64,000 nt of DNA. Source: Phosphoribacter sp037045045. Its GTDB lineage: Bacteria > Actinomycetota > Actinomycetes > Actinomycetales > Dermatophilaceae. The stretch lies in the NCBI GenBank assembly GCA_037045045.1, contig JBAOHL010000005.1, forward strand, positions 124,001 to 188,000, written 5' to 3'. The translations under genes were made by a program, and so were the position numbers. The notes beneath the pieces are model-generated. The model was not told the origin of the DNA. It saw nothing but the letters and a program-made list of their open reading frames with translations, and searched no databases. Shown piece by piece: positions 59,834 through 64,000 of this stretch (position 1 is its first letter; each line of letters opens with the position of its first letter).

Positions 59834-60967
59834 TCAGCCCGACCGGGCCGGCCAGCGCAACAACGGCACGGCCGTCTCATCCCGGCTGGTCGATCCGTGC
59901 AGCCCGAGCAGCCGCAGCAGGACCGGGCGCATCCGCACCGAGTCGACGACGGCCACCGGGCCCGAGCAGTTGACGATGACGTCCCCGATGCGCGCCCGAA
60001 CCTCGTCGCGCACCGGTCCGAACCACCCCGCCTCGATGGCCTCGTCCCGGCGCAGCACGCTGGCAGACGGGCCGAGGCGCACCCGCCAGGCCGCCGCGAC
60101 GAACCGGGCCGCCCCCCGGCGGCAGTACAGCTGCACGGACCGCGCTTCCCCGCCGACATGGCGCACCCCGGCCAACAGTCCCGGTTCTCGGGCGAGATCG
60201 ACCCGGGCGTGCAGGGGGACGTCGACCATGCCGTGGTCGGCGGTGACGTACACCGCGGTGTCGGCGGGCACGGATTCGGCGAGCCGGGCCAGTTCGCGGT
60301 CGATGCGTTCGAGCTCCAGGCCGTACTCCAACGACTCACACCCGTGCACGTGACCGATCTTGTCGAGCTCTCCCCAATAGAGGTAGACCAGCGCCCGGGG
60401 GGCCGCCCGCACGGCTGCGAGGGCGGCGTCGACCCCCTCGGTGAGCCCGGCCGCAGCGACGAAGGACCCGCCGCGCAGCGCCGCGGTCGTCAGCCCCGAC
60501 CCGTCGAAGAAGCCCGGCCCGATCCGCGTCACCGCGACCCCGTCGGCCGCCGCGTTCTCGAAGGCGGTGGGTAGCGGCTGCCACCGTCGCGGATCTGGGC
60601 CGCCGTCCCAGGACAGCTGGTTGAGGATCGTGTCCGTCTCGGGCACGAGCACCTCGAAGCCGACCAGCCCGTGGGCCCCCGGAGGCAGTCCGGTGCCGAA
60701 GCTGGCCGTCGACGTGGCGGTCGTCGAGGGAAATCCGCAGTCGAGCCGATATGCCGTGTCGAGCCCGGTCCGCAGGAAGGGAATGTGGCCGCGGCGCCGG
60801 CGGATGAGCTCGTCGCCCATGGCGTCGACGAGCACGACGACAGCCCGGGCCGAGGGCGCCAGGTCCAAGACCGGCCGGTCGGCGTAGCTGGCCGATCCCA
60901 GGGAGGCCAGGACCGAGGGTAAGACCGCCGTGAGCGTGCCGTGCTCGTAGTCCGGCGGCGTCGTCAC
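59834..60967 (-). CDS. Alkaline phosphatase superfamily / nucleotide pyrophosphatase-like protein
   Basis: A 377-residue protein of the phosphodiesterase-nucleotide pyrophosphatase type. ARAVVVLVDAMGDELIRR (first metal Asp), GFPSTTATSTASFGTGLPP (nucleophile Thr) and AVYVTADHGMVDVPLH (metal Asp/His) form the active site. Substrate unknown. GTG 60967 overlaps the DUF5998 stop, and tdk starts 10 bases after it ends. Confidence 0.88.
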   Translation of the reverse strand: MTTPPDYEHGTLTAVLPSVLASLGSASYADRPVLDLAPSARAVVVLVDAMGDELIRRRRGHIPFLRTGLDTAYRLDCGFPSTTATSTASFGTGLPPGAHGLVGFEVLVPETDTILNQLSWDGGPDPRRWQPLPTAFENAAADGVAVTRIGPGFFDGSGLTTAALRGGSFVAAAGLTEGVDAALAAVRAAPRALVYLYWGELDKIGHVHGCESLEYGLELERIDRELARLAESVPADTAVYVTADHGMVDVPLHARVDLAREPGLLAGVRHVGGEARSVQLYCRRGAARFVAAAWRVRLGPSASVLRRDEAIEAGWFGPVRDEVRARIGDVIVNCSGPVAVVDSVRMRPVLLRLLGLHGSTSRDETAVPLLRWPARSG

Positions 60968-61563
60968 GCGGTGGCGCCGATCGTCGCGGTCAGGGCACCG
61001 GCGAAACGCATCGCGTTGGCCAGCGCCGACTCACCGTCGGCGTCGGCGCTGACTCGCAGGCTGATGTCGTCGGAGGCGAGGGTGCCCTCGAACCCGTGGT
61101 CACCGTCGCAGCTCGGGTCCCCGCACGTGGCGGGGACCACGTCGAGGCGGCTCACCGCTCCCCATCCGAGGGTCAGGGTGATCTCGCGCCCGAGCGCACC
61201 GGGGACGTAGGCATCGGGGCGCGGCACGACGTGGGTGAGCATGACCCCCCGGACCGCGGCCAACGGGATCGTCTCGCTCGTCGCGGTGGCGACCGCACGG
61301 TCGCCGTCGGGCTCGTCGTGGTCGTCGGCATGCGCGATGACCAGGCGGGTCGGCGTCATCGCGAGGACGGTGATGTGGCGGCGCACGGTGTCCTCGTCGA
61401 AGGTCGTCTCCTGGTGGACGAGGTGGGCGACGACCGAGTCGCCGGCCAGGGCCGCCGCGACGACGTCGGCGACCAGGGCCGGGTAATAGCCGGCCTTCTG
61501 GATGGCCGTACGCAGGTCGGCGGGCAGGGTGAACCCCGGGACGTCCTTCGGTGCCGCACGCAT
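60964..61563 (-). CDS. DUF5998 protein
   Basis: A 199-residue actinobacterial protein of unknown function, always next to the phosphodiesterase-like gene in related genomes as far as I recall. LPADLRTAIQKAGYYPALVA, then HQETTFDEDTVRRHITVLAM are well-structured blocks; a CGDPSCDGDH segment might bind a metal. Stop overlaps the next start (GTGA). Confidence 0.8.
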   Translation of the reverse strand: MRAAPKDVPGFTLPADLRTAIQKAGYYPALVADVVAAALAGDSVVAHLVHQETTFDEDTVRRHITVLAMTPTRLVIAHADDHDEPDGDRAVATATSETIPLAAVRGVMLTHVVPRPDAYVPGALGREITLTLGWGAVSRLDVVPATCGDPSCDGDHGFEGTLASDDISLRVSADADGESALANAMRFAGALTATIGATA

Positions 61564-61644
61564 GCCGCTATCTTGGCACCGCGCGCGGACCGCTCGCCCG
61601 CCACCCACGAGCGGTGGCCCCCTACGCACGGCGCTGCGGAATGC

Positions 61645-64000
61645 TCAGAAGGTCATCAGCCGCCGGTCGGCGTCGACCCGGGCGACATGCGGGGCCACCC
61701 GGATCTCCGCGCCGAGCACGTCGACGCCGCTGCCCCAGCAGTTCACCGGGTTGAGCGTCAACGCCGCGAGGTCCGGATGCTCGTCGGCGAGCACCGCGGC
61801 CCGGGCGACGAGGTCGCGCAGGGCGTCCATGTGGATCGGTTCGCGGCGCTGGTCGCCACGCAGCAAGGGCGCGGCCCGCACCGACGAGACGAGGTCGCGC
61901 ACGTCGACGTCGGTCAGCGGCGGGCTTCGGTAGCCGATGTCGCCGAGCAGGTCGGTCGGCGGTCCGGCGATGGAGAACGACACGAGTGGCCCGAACAGCT
62001 CGTCCTCGACGCTGCCGACGACGCACGGCACACCCGGGGGCGACATGGCCTGGACGGCGAACCGGTCGTCGGCCAGCGCGCCGAGACGGTTGGACAGCGA
62101 TGCGTAGGCGTGCCGGACCCCGTCGGCGTTGGAGAGATCGGGCCGCAGCCCCGTCAATCCGCCCTGGTGCCGCAGCGACGGCGAGATCGTCTTGAGGATG
62201 ACCGGGTAGCCGCAGCGCTCGGCCGCGGCGACCGCCTCCTCGGCGGTGGCGACGACCTCCGAGGGCCACAACTCGATGCCGGCGGTCGCCAGCAAGCGAG
62301 TGGTCTCCTCCTGGGTGAGCGCCCGGCCCTGCGGGCACTCCTCGAGGATCCCGTCGATGAACGCCTGGGCGGCCAAGTGGTCGACGCCGTACGGTGCCAC
62401 CGGCAGACCCCGATCGCGAGCCCGCCACTGGCCGTAAACGGTCGCGGCGGCGAGCGCACGCACGGCGTCCTCGGGGCTCATGTATGCCGGGACGACCCGT
62501 CGGCGCACCTCGTTGGGGTCCCCGACGGCGAGCTCTTCCCGGACCCCGCGCATCTCGAGGAAGGTCGCCGCGCACGGCTTGTCCCATCGGGCCGCCTCGT
62601 CGCGGACCGCCTCGGCGACCTCGCGGTCGTTGAGGCGGGTCGGCGGCACGAACGAGGTGAGGACGCTGTCGACCTCGGGGTCCAGGAAGGCCTCCCGCAA
62701 GGCGTGGGCGAACTCCCCGGCGCCCGCGCCGGGCAGCAACGAGACGGGACCGTGGGTGACCCGCAGCCCCCAGCTCAGCGCGGCCTGCTCGGTGAGCGAC
62801 CCGAGGGCATCGGAGTTGCCGACGATGGCCACCCGATCGCCCTGCGGCAACGGCTGGTGGACGACGAGTTGGGCGACGTCGAAGAGCTGGTGGATGTTCT
62901 CGGCGCGGATGACCCCGGCCTGGCGCAACAGGGCGTCGAAGGCCTCGGGGCCGACCACCGAGCGGCGTTCACCCTGCCCGAGCGAGCCCGGCCCGGCCAC
63001 GGTCGCCCCCGACTTGACGACGATGACGGGCTTGTTCGAGGACAGTTGTCGGGCGATCCGGGAGAACTTGCGGGGGTTGCCGATCGACTCGAGGTACAGC
63101 CCGACGGCATCGGTGTCGGGGTCGTCGATCCAGAACTGCATGAGGTCGTTGCCCGAGACGTCGACCCGGTTGCCGGCCGAGGCGAAGGTCGACAGCCCCA
63201 GACCCCGGCGAGCCGCGGAGGCGAGCACGGCGATGCCCAGGGCCCCGCTCTGGGCGAACAGCCCGAACGTCCCGGGCGGCGGAACGGCCCGGGCGAGGGA
63301 GGCGTTGAGCCGGACCGTCCAGTCGTTGTTGATCACCCCGAAGGAGTTCGGGCCGATGACCCGGATACCCGCCCGACGGGCGATGACCCGCAACCGGTCC
63401 TGCAACCGCTGGCCGACCTCGTCGGCGTCCCCGAAGTTCGCCACGGGGATGACCAGGGCCTTGACCCCCTTGGCCGCACACTCCTCGACGATGTGCAGGA
63501 CACTGGCCGCCGGCACGGCGATGACCGCGAGGTCGACATGCCCCGGGACGTCGCCGATCGTCGGGTATGCCGACAGCCCGAAGATCTTCGCGCCGGAGGG
63601 ATTGACGGCATACACATCGCCGACGAAGTCGGCGGTGAGGATGTTGTGCAGGAAACACGATCCGACCGCGTGTTCGCGGCGGCTGGCCCCGATGACGGCG
63701 ACCGAGCGCGGAGTGAGCACCCCGCGGATGCTCGAGGCCTCGGCCCGGTGCTCGCGAGCCATCCGCACCGCGGTGGAGCGGGCGGTCGGGGTGATGTCGA
63801 AGGTCACCGCGATGACACCGTCCTCCAGACGGTGCTTCATCCCGTAACCGGCCTCCTTGAAGACGTTGAGCATTTTGCGGTTCTGCGGGAGCACCTCGGC
63901 GACGAACCGCTTGAGCCCGGCCTCGAGGCCGATCGCCGCGAGGTGCTCGAGCAGGACCGAGCCGATGCCCTTGCCCTGATGGTGATCGGAGATGTTGAAC
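61645..64000 (-). CDS. GNAT/NDP-forming acyl-CoA synthetase fusion (Pat-type protein acetyltransferase), partial
   Basis: The gene runs off the right edge; its start lies outside. The N-terminal part seen is a GNAT domain with SDHHQGKGIGSVLLEHLA, the acetyl-CoA loop. It is followed by an NDP-forming acetyl-CoA synthetase-like domain (SVAVIGASRREHAVGSCFL, VIGPNSFGVINNDW) and an ATP-grasp domain (CGYPVILKTISPSLRHQGGL). The catalytic phosphohistidine loop of true synthetases is replaced (VAGPGSLGQGERRSV has no His), as in Pat, so the domain probably senses acetyl-CoA and ligand rather than making acetate. In Streptomyces lividans PatA has the same GNAT-first order. Substrate likely acetyl-CoA synthetase. 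Confidence 0.87.
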   Translation of the reverse strand, partial: FNISDHHQGKGIGSVLLEHLAAIGLEAGLKRFVAEVLPQNRKMLNVFKEAGYGMKHRLEDGVIAVTFDITPTARSTAVRMAREHRAEASSIRGVLTPRSVAVIGASRREHAVGSCFLHNILTADFVGDVYAVNPSGAKIFGLSAYPTIGDVPGHVDLAVIAVPAASVLHIVEECAAKGVKALVIPVANFGDADEVGQRLQDRLRVIARRAGIRVIGPNSFGVINNDWTVRLNASLARAVPPPGTFGLFAQSGALGIAVLASAARRGLGLSTFASAGNRVDVSGNDLMQFWIDDPDTDAVGLYLESIGNPRKFSRIARQLSSNKPVIVVKSGATVAGPGSLGQGERRSVVGPEAFDALLRQAGVIRAENIHQLFDVAQLVVHQPLPQGDRVAIVGNSDALGSLTEQAALSWGLRVTHGPVSLLPGAGAGEFAHALREAFLDPEVDSVLTSFVPPTRLNDREVAEAVRDEAARWDKPCAATFLEMRGVREELAVGDPNEVRRRVVPAYMSPEDAVRALAAATVYGQWRARDRGLPVAPYGVDHLAAQAFIDGILEECPQGRALTQEETTRLLATAGIELWPSEVVATAEEAVAAAERCGYPVILKTISPSLRHQGGLTGLRPDLSNADGVRHAYASLSNRLGALADDRFAVQAMSPPGVPCVVGSVEDELFGPLVSFSIAGPPTDLLGDIGYRSPPLTDVDVRDLVSSVRAAPLLRGDQRREPIHMDALRDLVARAAVLADEHPDLAALTLNPVNCWGSGVDVLGAEIRVAPHVARVDADRRLMTF

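Overview
This window is chromosomal DNA of a very GC-rich actinobacterium. Lineage markers include rbpA, sepH, the pafB-pafC-tatA-tatC-helY block, a ppm1-lnt pair, DUF3159/DUF3710/DUF4193/DUF5998 proteins, a wax ester synthase/DGAT-like acyltransferase and many GTG starts with 4-bp start/stop overlaps. The gene mix would fit Micrococcales (Dermatophilaceae/Intrasporangiaceae type), but the sequence alone does not fix the genus. No rRNA, tRNA, CRISPR array or replication origin was seen.

Layout. 0.15-3.7 kb: amylosucrase, a small ORF, an RHH-Doc toxin-antitoxin (TA) pair and a flavodoxin-like protein. 3.7-10.5 kb: an accessory island with a divergent MarR pair sharing two operators, fragments of an ISL3 transposase and an integrase-like gene, a divergent pair of unknown protein and MerR-like regulator, an ISL3 element with a frameshifted transposase, and a YefM-YoeB TA pair. 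10.5-12.4 kb: a cysteine-bearing regulator, cupin and DUF2249 module bracketed by two decayed RelE-type remnants. 12.4-24.3 kb: lipid and acid metabolism (thioesterase, WS/DGAT-like acyltransferase, and an IclR-controlled APH kinase / acyl-CoA dehydrogenase / acyl-CoA synthetase operon), a GH76 enzyme, a UMF1 transporter and rbpA with a SigR-type promoter. 24.4-27.3 kb: lnt-ppm1-fxsA (fxsA frameshifted). 27.9-33.9 kb: lysine aminomutase cluster kamA / kdd-aroQ-kamD-kamE-kal. 34-46.6 kb: transporter, LCP protein, Lrp regulator, exonuclease, patatin, then the pafB-pafC-tatA-tatC-dagK-helY operon. 46.6-57.9 kb: aconitase, a TrmA-like RNA methyltransferase, a KimA-like permease divergent from two TrkA proteins, and a conserved actinobacterial block with dut and an inositol monophosphatase. 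58-64 kb: sepH, tdk (frameshifted), a phosphodiesterase-like protein, DUF5998 and a truncated Pat-type acetyltransferase.

The most striking pattern is not a gene. The octamer GTATGCCG/CGGCATAC occurs 58 times by hand count, 29 in each orientation, in genes and between them, and is missing from the 3.6-10.5 kb island. In genes it is spelled with AT-ending or AT-rich Ala and Tyr codons. In one place two copies form a terminator-like hairpin. Density, strand balance and hairpin use resemble DNA-uptake sequences of other bacteria. A second theme is the regulatory palindromes that pair with local genes: AGATCT-centred sites in the lysine cluster, TTGGTnnnACCAA at the MarR pair, a perfect 18-bp palindrome before aconitase, and a duplicated 16-bp site at the IclR gene.
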